Shown here one piece after another: positions 52,601 through 60,050 of a stretch of DNA of 64,000 nt; the stretch's first letter is position 1, and each line of letters starts with the position of its first letter. The translations under genes and the position numbers were made by a program. The notes beneath the pieces are model-generated. The model ran no database searches. It had not been told where the DNA came from and saw only the letters and a program-made list of their open reading frames with translations. This DNA comes from an uncultured Eubacteriales bacterium (GTDB taxonomy: Bacteria; Bacillota; Clostridia; Oscillospirales; Acutalibacteraceae), in assembly GCA_934463035.1 (NCBI GenBank), contig CAKSIG010000005.1, forward strand, positions 33,991-97,990, in the 5' to 3' direction.

Positions 52601-52757
52601 CATAGCAAAGCCCGAACCCGAGGAGTATGTTGTGGGACGGTATATTGATAACGGACTGAAAACCAATACACGCTATTACTATCGGGTACGAGCGGTAGAT
52701 AAAAACGGCGAAAAGGGACCGCTAAGCAAGGTGTTCAGCGCACTTACAAAAGAATAA
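49680..52757 (+). CDS. Glycoside hydrolase family 38 (alpha-mannosidase-like) with C-terminal fibronectin type III domain
   Basis: A 1025-residue protein. The catalytic domain begins near residue 95 with YVTASSHTDIGLHNSQ, where His104 and Asp106 match the GH38 zinc ligands, and MIDNNGMSWSMV supplies a candidate nucleophile Asp221. Middle and beta-sandwich domains follow, and the last about 95 residues form an Fn3-like domain (YILWGKCKSPDVAYYELFRG...TRYYYRVRAVDKNG). No signal peptide is seen, so it is probably cytoplasmic. It starts with GTG overlapping the AraC stop. Together with uxuA it indicates use of a mannose- or uronate-containing glycan. Confidence 0.82.
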   Translation: MKNLKITPRSIIKKGNLRRVDISAYNEKSTHYNLSVYNGKECVAKAPFALSSGDSAATLWLRLPDKDFEARFVINDLSGNTVSDTVFECKKARKWTIYVTASSHTDIGLHNSQYIQRFNSSKFIDKAIRLCDETKDREPDSQYHYMMEGSWFLSNYIADRSKEETDRLINEYIKKGRLGVCAGVAGNHTQTFGFEEMCRAAYSRKWLKKYGIDSKTMTMIDNNGMSWSMVTPFARAGYENIIFAPNQWNPLPSAVWKRDSSVYAYTWNTEAGGGGSRIDVRYESALPMLFYWQGAYGEKMLVWASTAYFNGGHNFGIEIEGLPINETEEKMAKQLTLMDERYPYDVWLVEAYTDDQEPDLALCDRIGEWNSTYEYPKLKMLGNADEPFNLVRERFDSQIPVLSGDITGGWYQHPLSAAELLADKQEADRRLANAEKLATVAAYLNDEYKYPKSLFNKAWASLIMNDEHSYGTSGYQGRRVYETWLQHRDWIENARDIADSETRSALKAIADKVKGSGKRVLAFNPAAFERTENLTADGECSASLPPFGYKVISDEEFNAIPHIKTDISKAPTIENGYYRVKFADNGSIAEIYDKKFGKLLNSGNCNEFMYTADNHVSFKTPEKARFTVEESSNETAVHIYTCENTSGAEIVQTVTLPNREKRIDIDNRLYHVRDMVNSDRYHRYAYFAFPFDVENCRRYCELGGAEAEYGVDITGHGTDVYMAAHEYCCVDDAFGKYGIGLIQLDSQLVEFDHIHPDKTDFGNLGGGSAVYSYLANDWLQMHLPGGSSLDYRFRYTIVSYEGTHISAGLSRIAERAANPIITLSLDGESGGILPEKQSFLESDARFIGLKPADDGSGLIAHFYSEKEPASIKTVFGDYSAATVDEYEGKNITDGYFAIRIGADRIKTELRSERQVSPLEIGGVETGLVTAPRAARGENDGMLYILWGKCKSPDVAYYELFRGETPDFTADSTTLIAKPEPEEYVVGRYIDNGLKTNTRYYYRVRAVDKNGEKGPLSKVFSALTKE

Positions 52758-52807
52758 TAAAAAGACTGCAAATCTATCTTATGCGATAGAATTTGCAGTC
52801 TTTTTTG
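52758..52807. terminator. Bidirectional terminator between GH38 and dapL
   Basis: Long stem AAAAGACTGCAAATTCTATC-type arms around TTATGC with TTTTTT on the right and an A-run on the left for the minus-strand operon. Confidence 0.85.
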
Positions 52808-52818
52808 TTAGTCTTAAT

Positions 52819-54009
52819 TTATTGTTTTATTGAAAAAAGCTCGGTTATTCTTTTGGCGGCTTCTTTTGTTTCTTCGGTATCCCCGAAAGACGAAAGGCGG
52901 AAGTAACCCTCCCCGCATTTGCCGAAGCCGACGCCGGGCGTTCCGATTATCTGTTTTTCGTTCAGCATTAGGTCAAAACATTCCCAGCTTGTCATATTAT
53001 CGGGGCATTTGAACCAAATATAAGGGGCGTTTTCGCCGCCGCAGTACCATATTCCGCAGCTGTCGAGCGCTTTCATAAGGGTTCGCGCGTTGCCGCGGTA
53101 TACTTCAAGGTTTTCTTTTATTTGGCGTTGTCCCTCGTCCGAAAATACCGCTGCCGCGCCGCATTGAACTATATACGATACTCCGTTGGTTTTGGTGGTT
53201 CGGTTCCTTACCCACATACTGTTAAGAAACATACCTTTTCTTTTAAGTGTTTTCGGGATAATTGTGTAACCGCACCGAACGCCCGTAAATCCTGCGGTTT
53301 TTGAAAGGGAGCATATTTCTATTGCACATTCGCGGCTCCCCTCAATTTCAAATATACTGTGCGGCAGAGCGTCGTTTCCTATAAACGCCTCGTATGCGGC
53401 GTCAAAAATCAGAACGGCGCCCCTGCTGTTCGCGTAATCAACCCACGCTTTGAGCTTTTCGTATTCAAACACGGCACCCGTAGGATTGTTCGGCGAGCAG
53501 ATATATATTATATCCGCTTTTATGTTTTCGTCGGGGTAGGGGGCAAAATGTGTCCAGTTGTCCGACGGTATATGAACTATTCGGTGACCCGCAATTATAT
53601 TTGAATCAACATACGCAGGGTAGGCGGGTTCTATGACGATTGCCGTATTGTCACGGTCAAATAAATCAAGAATATCGCCGAGGTCGTCGCCCGCGCCCGA
53701 AGAAATAAAAACCTCGTCTTTTTCAAGCAAAACCTTGCGGCGCGCATAATATCCGACAATAGCTTCTTTAAGTTTGTCCCAGCCGCATTCGGGCATATAG
53801 CCGTGAAAGGTATCCTTTTTCGACTGATCCTCTACCGCCGAATACATAGCCTTTATAACGGCGTCGCATAAAGGCAGGGTGACGTCGCCCACACCGAGCC
53901 GTAACAGCTTTTTATCGGGATACTTTGCGGAATACGCTTTCACCCTTTGCTCTATATCGTAAAACAAATATGAATTTGCAAGTTTTTTATAGTTGCCGTT
54001 AGGCTTCAT
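52819..54009 (-). CDS. dapL: LL-diaminopimelate aminotransferase-like enzyme
   Basis: A 396-residue PLP aminotransferase whose N-terminus (NGNYKKLANSYLFYDIEQRV, RLGVGDVTLPLC) matches DapL, which makes LL-diaminopimelate from tetrahydrodipicolinate in one step for lysine and cell-wall synthesis. The PLP lysine lies in SLSKTAGFTGVRCGY. It is the last gene of glnN-amt-asnB-dapL, 14 bp after asnB. Placement in a nitrogen operon is unusual but fits an amino-transfer step. Close homologues of other specificity cannot be excluded. Confidence 0.88.
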   Translation of the reverse strand: MKPNGNYKKLANSYLFYDIEQRVKAYSAKYPDKKLLRLGVGDVTLPLCDAVIKAMYSAVEDQSKKDTFHGYMPECGWDKLKEAIVGYYARRKVLLEKDEVFISSGAGDDLGDILDLFDRDNTAIVIEPAYPAYVDSNIIAGHRIVHIPSDNWTHFAPYPDENIKADIIYICSPNNPTGAVFEYEKLKAWVDYANSRGAVLIFDAAYEAFIGNDALPHSIFEIEGSRECAIEICSLSKTAGFTGVRCGYTIIPKTLKRKGMFLNSMWVRNRTTKTNGVSYIVQCGAAAVFSDEGQRQIKENLEVYRGNARTLMKALDSCGIWYCGGENAPYIWFKCPDNMTSWECFDLMLNEKQIIGTPGVGFGKCGEGYFRLSSFGDTEETKEAAKRITELFSIKQ

Positions 54010-54023
54010 TTCAAACCACTTCT

Positions 54024-55604
54024 TTACTTACCGCTGTCGCCGTAGTTTGAGAGAACTCGTGCTGACGGATCGTCAACATCGCAGCCTTCCCACTCCTTGT
54101 TCGGCATCCAGAATCCAACTATCATTTCAGCCTGATCGGGATAATATTTCTCAAACAGCTCTCTGTATAACAGGGATTCTTTTGTGAACGGGGGACAGTA
54201 GGCGTATTTTGAACACTTCTCTTTAAATTCTTCATCTGTATACAGCGTCTCGGCATATTCCTTTATGTAATCGACCATAGAGTGACCGACAGCGTCCGAG
54301 AATGCCGCCTTTTCACGCATTAGTATGTCATAGGGAAGATAGTCGCCCTCAAAGGCGTGGCGGAGAAGATATTTACCCTTGCTGTATTTGTTCAGCTTCA
54401 TTTCAGGGTCAATGCTCATAACATATTTTACAAAATCGAGGTCGCCGAACGGAACGCGCGCTTCAAGCGAGTTTACCGAGATGCACCTGTCGGCGCGCAG
54501 AACGTCATACATGTGAAGCTCGCGAACACGCTTGGCTGATTCCTCCTGAAATGCCTTTGCGCTCGGCGCAAAATCGGTATATTTGTATCCGAAAAGCTCG
54601 TCGGATATTTCGCCTGTGAGCAGAACGCGCACATCGGTAGTCTCGTGTATCGCCTTGCATATAAGGTACATACCTACACTTGCTCTTATCGTTGTTATAT
54701 CGTATGTTCCGAGCAGGGCGACAACGTCGGGCAGCGCCTTTATAACATCGTCCTTGGTGATAATTATTTCGGTATGCTCAGAACCTATATAATCGGCTAC
54801 TTCCTTTGCGTATTTAAGGTCGATAGCGTCGGTACTCATTCCGATAGCAAAGGTCTTTATCGGCTTTTTGAGTATCTTGGCTGAAACGGCGCATACAAGC
54901 GACGAATCAAGACCGCCGCTCAAAAGAAAACCGAGCGGAGCGTCGGCGTCGAGCCTTTTTTCAATTCCCGAAACCAGCTTTTCGTGTATGTTTTTGCAAA
55001 CCGTTTCAATGTCGTCGTGACATACGCTGTCAACCTCTGTCATATCGCGGTAGCAGTAAAATTTTCCGTCCTTGTAATAATGTCCCGGGGGAAACGGCAT
55101 TATTTTTTTGCAAAGACCCACAAGGTTTTTCGGCTCAGAGGCAAACATTATTTCATCGCCCTTGTTATAGCCGTAATAAAGCGGACGTATACCTATCGGG
55201 TCGCGCGCGGCTATCAGCTTTCCGCTTTTTCCGTCGTATATTATCATAGCAAATTCGGCGTCCAACATTCTGAACATATCGGTTCCGTATATTTCATAAA
55301 GCGGGAGCAGTATTTCGCAGTCGGACTCGCTTGAAAAGGTATATCCGCGTTTAATAAGATCTTCCTTTATCGGGCGAAAACCGTAGATTTCACCGTTGCA
55401 TACCAACTTGTTTTCCCCGAGCGAAAACGGCTGCATACCCTTGTCGGTAAGCCCCATAATCGCAAGACGGTGGAATCCCAACATTCCATTATTAAGCTCT
55501 GCCACCGCCGACATATCCGGACCGCGAGACACGGTCTTATCAAAACCGATTTTAAATTCTTCCGGAGTTATCGAACTTCCGGTGAAACCCATAATAGAAC
55601 ACAT
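54024..55604 (-). CDS. asnB: Asparagine synthase (glutamine-hydrolysing)
   Basis: A 526-residue enzyme with an N-terminal class II glutaminase domain and a C-terminal synthetase domain that amidates aspartate with ammonia from glutamine. The chosen ATG (55602-55604) places the nucleophile Cys at position 2 (MCSIMGFTG), which decides the start against the longer frame; GGGAG precedes it. SGGLDSSLVCA is the ATP pyrophosphatase loop. It follows amt after a hairpin and precedes dapL by 14 bp. Confidence 0.96.
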   Translation of the reverse strand: MCSIMGFTGSSITPEEFKIGFDKTVSRGPDMSAVAELNNGMLGFHRLAIMGLTDKGMQPFSLGENKLVCNGEIYGFRPIKEDLIKRGYTFSSESDCEILLPLYEIYGTDMFRMLDAEFAMIIYDGKSGKLIAARDPIGIRPLYYGYNKGDEIMFASEPKNLVGLCKKIMPFPPGHYYKDGKFYCYRDMTEVDSVCHDDIETVCKNIHEKLVSGIEKRLDADAPLGFLLSGGLDSSLVCAVSAKILKKPIKTFAIGMSTDAIDLKYAKEVADYIGSEHTEIIITKDDVIKALPDVVALLGTYDITTIRASVGMYLICKAIHETTDVRVLLTGEISDELFGYKYTDFAPSAKAFQEESAKRVRELHMYDVLRADRCISVNSLEARVPFGDLDFVKYVMSIDPEMKLNKYSKGKYLLRHAFEGDYLPYDILMREKAAFSDAVGHSMVDYIKEYAETLYTDEEFKEKCSKYAYCPPFTKESLLYRELFEKYYPDQAEMIVGFWMPNKEWEGCDVDDPSARVLSNYGDSGK

Positions 55605-55622
55605 AAATTTTCTCCCTTTCAA

Positions 55623-55662
55623 AACGCATATTGACTCCCCTTTGAGGGAGCCTCTATGCGTT
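55623..55662 (-). other. Hairpin between the amt-PII gene and asnB
   Basis: On the minus strand AACGCATA/TATGCGTT arms enclose GGCTCCC/GGGAGTC, followed by only TTTTG. It may be a weak attenuator or processing site that lets asnB-dapL be tuned apart from glnN-amt. Confidence 0.6.
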
Positions 55663-55673
55663 ATTTAATACTA

Positions 55674-57458
55674 TCAGAACTGCTCAACATCTTGCAGAGC
55701 GTCATAACCTTCTTCGCCTGTACGTACCTTTACAACGTTTTCAACATCATAAACGAATATCTTACCGTCGCCGATGTGGCCTGTGTAAAGAACCTTTTTG
55801 GCGGTCTCAACAACCTGAGAAACGGGAACCTTGCAAACAACAATGTCAACCTGAATCTTAGGAAGCAGGGAAGCCTCAACCTCAACGCCGCGGTAATATT
55901 CGGGCTTGCCTTTCTGTACGCCGCAGCCGAGAACGTGGGTTACCGTCATACCTGTAATACCTATGCCGACCATTGCGTTTTTAAGGCTTTCAAGGCGTGA
56001 TTCCTTACAAACAACCTCAACCTTGGTTATCTTCTCGCCGCTTGCACGGACATCAGCCGCAACCTTGGGCATTTCCTTTACTTCAACCGCTTCCGCAACG
56101 GGAACGTCGCCTGTTACCGCTACCGGAGCGCCGCCCTCGTCAATATATTCGGGCAATGTTGCAAAGCCTGCATAAGCGCTTTGTAAGCCGTGCTCTTTAA
56201 CGTCAAGACCCTCGATTTCTTCCTCGCGTGAAACACGAAGTCCGAATATTTTTTTAATAACGAAGAACGCGAGCGTTATTGTAACTGCGGTCCAAAGTGC
56301 GGTTGAGAACATACCGAGCAGCTGTATTCCCAATTGCTTAAATCCGCCGCCGTAGAAAAGACCTTCACCTGCGATTTGGTTAGCTCCGAACGAAACGCCG
56401 TCGCCGTAGCCTCTTGCAAAGGCAGGAGCTGTTTTTGTTGCAAACAAGCCGACCGAGATAGTACCCCAGATGCCGTTGCAAAGATGTACCGCAACCGCAC
56501 CGACAGGGTCGTCTACGCGGAGCTTGTAATCAAGGAACCAAACGCCGAATACTACTATCAGACCTGATACAGCGCCTATTACTATCGCGCCGAATGCGTC
56601 GCACACATCGCAGGGAGCGGTTATGGCAACCAAGCCTGCAAGAGAAGCGTTAAGACACATTGAAACATCGGGCTTGCCATATTTTACCCAAGTGAATATC
56701 ATTGCAACTACCGTAGCAACCGACGGAGCTATCGTTGTTGTAACGAATATTGAAGCCATCTCATCTATCGAGGTTGCGGCGGCGCCGTTGAAGCCGTACC
56801 ATCCGAGCCAGAGAATAAACACGCCGAGACAGCCTATTGTAAGACTGTGACCCGGGAAGGCATTTACCTTGGTTATTTTGCCTTCCTTGTTCTTGACGAA
56901 CTTTCCTATACGCGGTCCTACCATTGCGGCACCGATAAGCGCGCATATACCGCCTACCATGTGTATGCAGTTTGAACCTGCGAAATCGTGGAAGCCTATC
57001 TTTGAAAGCCAGCCGCCGCCCCAAGTCCAGTGCGCCTCAACAGGGTAAATAACCGCCGAGATAACTGCCGAATAAACGCAGTAGGAGAGGAATCTGGTTC
57101 TTTCTGCCATAGCGCCCGAAACTATCGTAGCGGTAGTAGCGCAGAACACAAGGTTAAATACAAAGTTAGACCAATCAAAGTGGGCGTAGTCGGTGAAAAT
57201 ATCAAATCCCGGCTTGCCGATAAGACCTATAAGGTCTTCGCCCAAGAAAAGACCGAAACCGATAACTATAAACATTATTGTACCGATACAAAAATCCATA
57301 AGGTTTTTCATCAGTATGTTTCCTGCGTTTTTCGCTCTGGTAAAGCCCGTCTCTACCATTGCAAAGCCTGCTTGCATCCAAAATACAAACGCGGCACCTA
57401 TTAAAAACCATACGCCGTATACTTCGCTGTGTATGGCGTCATATATTGCTTGACTCAT
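55674..57458 (-). CDS. amt: Ammonium transporter fused to a PII signalling domain
   Basis: A 594-residue fusion. Residues about 1-405 are an Amt/AmtB channel (VWFLIGAAFVFWMQAGFAMVE, GGWLSKIGFHDFAGSNCIHMVGG, HLCNGIWGTISVG), including conserved pore histidine regions. After a Pro/Val/Ala-rich linker, residues about 477-594 are a full PII (GlnK/GlnB) domain: ITKVEVVCKESRLESLK, T-loop GVQKGKPEYYRGVEV and GHIGDGKIFVYDVENVV. Tyr51 of PII is replaced by Val, so uridylylation is not expected. The tethered PII probably gates the channel by ATP/ADP and 2-oxoglutarate. ATG 57456-57458 is preferred over an ATG abutting the ribosome-binding site. Co-transcribed with glnN upstream. Confidence 0.93.
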   Translation of the reverse strand: MSQAIYDAIHSEVYGVWFLIGAAFVFWMQAGFAMVETGFTRAKNAGNILMKNLMDFCIGTIMFIVIGFGLFLGEDLIGLIGKPGFDIFTDYAHFDWSNFVFNLVFCATTATIVSGAMAERTRFLSYCVYSAVISAVIYPVEAHWTWGGGWLSKIGFHDFAGSNCIHMVGGICALIGAAMVGPRIGKFVKNKEGKITKVNAFPGHSLTIGCLGVFILWLGWYGFNGAAATSIDEMASIFVTTTIAPSVATVVAMIFTWVKYGKPDVSMCLNASLAGLVAITAPCDVCDAFGAIVIGAVSGLIVVFGVWFLDYKLRVDDPVGAVAVHLCNGIWGTISVGLFATKTAPAFARGYGDGVSFGANQIAGEGLFYGGGFKQLGIQLLGMFSTALWTAVTITLAFFVIKKIFGLRVSREEEIEGLDVKEHGLQSAYAGFATLPEYIDEGGAPVAVTGDVPVAEAVEVKEMPKVAADVRASGEKITKVEVVCKESRLESLKNAMVGIGITGMTVTHVLGCGVQKGKPEYYRGVEVEASLLPKIQVDIVVCKVPVSQVVETAKKVLYTGHIGDGKIFVYDVENVVKVRTGEEGYDALQDVEQF

Positions 57459-57496
57459 AATATTCATCCCTTAAATTTTATTTTAATAATTTGTCA

Positions 57497-59584
57497 TTAC
57501 TTTACGCTGAATAACAGCTCTCCGTAAGACGGATAAGGCCAATATTTAGCACCGACAACAGTTTCAAGCTCATCAACCGTAATACGCAGCTCGCTCATTG
57601 CGGCAAATACGCCTGTCTTTGAGTATCTTGCAAGCTCGGTAGTGTCGGTTATCTCTTTTGCTTTAAGCAATGCGTCGTGAAGTGCAACGGTCTTTTTGTA
57701 TGCCGCCGCGCTTAAACGGCTTATCTTCTTTAAAAGTTCCTGCTCATAAGTGCAATCAATGTCGCCGCAGGCTTTCTTTGCAACTATCGTGTCGGAAAGC
57801 TCGTGCGCATAAGCGCTTACCGCTGGCAAAATATCCTTTTCCGCCATATCCGTCATCGTAAGAGCCTCAATGTTAATAACCTTTGAGTAGTTCTCGGAAA
57901 GAATCTCATATCTTGCTCTCATTTCCGCCTCGGTGTAAACCTTGTGGTCGGTAAACAGCTTGATATTCTTTTCGTGAATTGAATAGGGCAGACAGTCAGG
58001 TGTGGATTTAAGATTTAACAATCCGCGCTTTTCAGCCTCGGCAATCCACGCGTCGTCGTAACCGTTTCCGTTGAAGATTATGCGCTTGTGTTCGGTGATT
58101 GTCTGTTTGATAAGCGAATGGAGCGCATCTTCAAAATCAGCCGCACCTTCAAGAGTATCGGCAAACTGCTTTAACTCCTCTGCAACCGCGGTATTCAAAA
58201 CCACGTTGGTGCAGGATACCGAAGACGAAGAACCAAGCATACGGAACTCAAACTTGTTGCCCGTAAACGCAAACGGAGAGGTTCTGTTGCGGTCTGTCGC
58301 GTCCTTCGGGAATTTCGGAAGCGTATGTACGCCGATTTTAAGGATTTCTTTTTCCTTTCCGCCGTAAGGCTCATCTTTTTCAATTGCCTGCAAAATCTCG
58401 GTAAGCTCGGTGCCTAAGAACATCGAAACAACTGCGGGAGGAGCCTCGTTAGCTCCGAGACGGTGGTCGTTTCCTGCCGACGCAACCGAAACACGAAGCA
58501 TATCCTGATATTCGTCAACCGCCTTGATTACGGCACAAAGGAACGTCAGGAACTGAGCGTTTTCATAGGGTGTTTCGCCCGGGTTTAAGAGGTTTACGCC
58601 CGTGTCGGTCGAAATTGACCAGTTGTTGTGCTTACCGCTTCCGTTTACACCCGCAAACGGTTTCTCGTGAAGCAGACATACCATATGGTGTTTCTTTGCA
58701 ACCTTCTGCATAATTTCCATAGTAAGCTGGTTGTGGTCGGCTGCAATATTTGTCGTTGTGAAGATAGGTGCCAGCTCGTGCTGTGCGGGAGCCACTTCGT
58801 TATGCTCGGTCTTTGCAAGAATACCCAGCTTCCAAAGCTCCTCATTAAGGTCTTTCATATATGCCTGAACTCTCGGCTTGATAATTCCGAAATAATGATC
58901 TTCAAGCTCCTGACCCTTAGGCGGCTTCGCTCCGAAAAGCGTTCTGCCCGTATAAATAAGATCCTTACGCTTGTTGTAAACGTCTTCGTCGATAAGGAAG
59001 TATTCCTGTTCGGGTCCCACCGTTGTGATTACCTGTTTAACATCGGTCTTGCCGAACAATCTTAACACCCTCAATGCCTGCTTGTTGATAGCCTGCATAC
59101 TTCTGAGCAGAGGGGTCTTTTTGTCAAGCGCCTCGCCGCCGTATGAGCAAAACGCGGTAGGAATACAAAGAACGCCGTCCTTAATAAACGCATAGGAGGT
59201 CGGGTCCCAAGCGGTATATCCTCTCGCTTCAAAGGTTGCTCTCAATCCGCCCGACGGGAAGGATGAGGCGTCGGGTTCGCCCTGTATCAATTCCTTGCCC
59301 GAAAACTCCATAATGATTTTTCCGTCGCCTGTCGGGGAAATGAAGCTGTCGTGCTTTTCAGCGGAAATACCTGAAAGCGGCTGGAACCAATGAGTAAAAT
59401 GAGTAGCGCCTTTTTCAATTGCCCAATCCTTCATTGCGTTTGCAACTACGGTAGCAACATTCAAGTCAAGCGAGCGACCGTCTTTAATGGTGCGCTGCAA
59501 CGCTTTGTATGTTTCTTTCGGAAGGCGCTGTCGCATAACGCTGTCGTCAAATACATTGCTTGCAAATAATTCTGTCATACTCAT
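57497..59584 (-). CDS. glnN: Glutamine synthetase type III
   Basis: A 695-residue GSIII, much longer than GSI (about 440), with the family signatures LNVATVVANAMKDWAIEKGATHFTHWFQPL, ITTVGPEQEYFLIDE, VNGSGKHNNWSISTDTG and SAGNDHRLGANEAPPAV. It makes glutamine from glutamate, ammonia and ATP. GAGG precedes ATG 59582-59584. It heads the glnN-amt-asnB-dapL run (38 bp to amt) and is preceded by a long leader with two large hairpins, the second of terminator form. Confidence 0.97.
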   Translation of the reverse strand: MSMTELFASNVFDDSVMRQRLPKETYKALQRTIKDGRSLDLNVATVVANAMKDWAIEKGATHFTHWFQPLSGISAEKHDSFISPTGDGKIIMEFSGKELIQGEPDASSFPSGGLRATFEARGYTAWDPTSYAFIKDGVLCIPTAFCSYGGEALDKKTPLLRSMQAINKQALRVLRLFGKTDVKQVITTVGPEQEYFLIDEDVYNKRKDLIYTGRTLFGAKPPKGQELEDHYFGIIKPRVQAYMKDLNEELWKLGILAKTEHNEVAPAQHELAPIFTTTNIAADHNQLTMEIMQKVAKKHHMVCLLHEKPFAGVNGSGKHNNWSISTDTGVNLLNPGETPYENAQFLTFLCAVIKAVDEYQDMLRVSVASAGNDHRLGANEAPPAVVSMFLGTELTEILQAIEKDEPYGGKEKEILKIGVHTLPKFPKDATDRNRTSPFAFTGNKFEFRMLGSSSSVSCTNVVLNTAVAEELKQFADTLEGAADFEDALHSLIKQTITEHKRIIFNGNGYDDAWIAEAEKRGLLNLKSTPDCLPYSIHEKNIKLFTDHKVYTEAEMRARYEILSENYSKVINIEALTMTDMAEKDILPAVSAYAHELSDTIVAKKACGDIDCTYEQELLKKISRLSAAAYKKTVALHDALLKAKEITDTTELARYSKTGVFAAMSELRITVDELETVVGAKYWPYPSYGELLFSVK

Positions 59585-59607
59585 AACAAAAACCTCACTT
59601 TAATACC

Positions 59608-59672
59608 GAAAATAAAAACGGCGGCAACAGCGTCGGCGGTCATATATAACCGCTTTGCGACGCCGTTGCCGC
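59608..59672 (-). terminator. Leader terminator upstream of glnN
   Basis: On the minus strand a 16-bp stem (arms 59657-59672 and 59619-59634, one G-U pair) with an inner 5-6 bp helix is followed by GTTTTTATTTT, 24 bp upstream of glnN. It would stop transcription before glnN unless opened. Confidence 0.85.
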
Positions 59673-59705
59673 CATAAATATTTTCAATTTTTGTGTAAAT
59701 ACAAA

Positions 59706-59754
59706 GAAACGGCAAGCGAGCAGAAATTGTTACTGCCGACGCCATTGCCGTTTC
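59706..59754 (-). promoter_or_regulatory. First leader hairpin upstream of glnN
   Basis: On the minus strand a 10-bp perfect stem GAAACGGCAA/TTGCCGTTTC encloses a smaller GGCAG/CTGCT helix. Its 3' arm TTGCCG can also pair with CGGCAA in the 5' arm of the terminator hairpin, so the two forms can exclude each other. Confidence 0.7.
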
Positions 59755-59764
59755 AACGTAGCGC

Positions 59765-59793
59765 ATTATACGCCCGTTTCAAAACAATGTCAA
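59765..59793 (-). promoter_or_regulatory. glnN promoter
   Basis: On the minus strand consensus TTGACA (59788-59793), a 17-bp spacer and consensus TATAAT (59765-59770), about 180 bp upstream of glnN. Confidence 0.9.
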
Positions 59794-59913
59794 CCCTTTT
59801 TTTGAAATAATTTACATTTTTCCTGTTTTCGGTTGTTTTGCTTAACAAAAAACGGTGGATTTTCGTTATCGCTTAAAAAAATTAAGATACGGCAAAAAAC
59901 GGGACGTTTACTC

Positions 59914-59941
59914 TTGACTTTTTTCGGTTTAGAGGTATAAT
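59914..59941 (+). promoter_or_regulatory. glnA promoter
   Basis: TTGACT (59914-59919), a 16-bp spacer and consensus TATAAT (59936-59941). Confidence 0.85.
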
Positions 59942-59962
59942 ATACCTATAAAAATCACGAGC

Positions 59963-60031
59963 AAAGACGTTCAGTGGTGCCAAGGCAGTAGTGCCTTTTG
60001 TCGGCACTGTTAAGCGTCTTTTTTATTTTTT
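59963..60031 (+). terminator. Leader terminator upstream of glnA
   Basis: AAAGACG (59963-59969) pairs with CGTCTTT (60015-60021); inner CAGTG..GCC pairs with GGCACTG (60003-60009), with an apical AAGGCA-gtag-TGCCTT hairpin; a long T-tract follows. Two near-identical copies, CAGTGGTGCC (59972-59981) and CAGTAGTGCC (59986-59995), can compete for GGCACTG, giving alternative folds. Confidence 0.82.
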
Positions 60032-60050
60032 GTCGGTCGGAGGTTAGGTT

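Noticed and set aside
59608..60031. Canonical ANTAR twin hexaloop motif (A at loop position 1, G at 4)
   Set aside because: Apical loops in the glnN and glnA leaders do not fit the pattern cleanly; only the terminator and alternative pairings are claimed.
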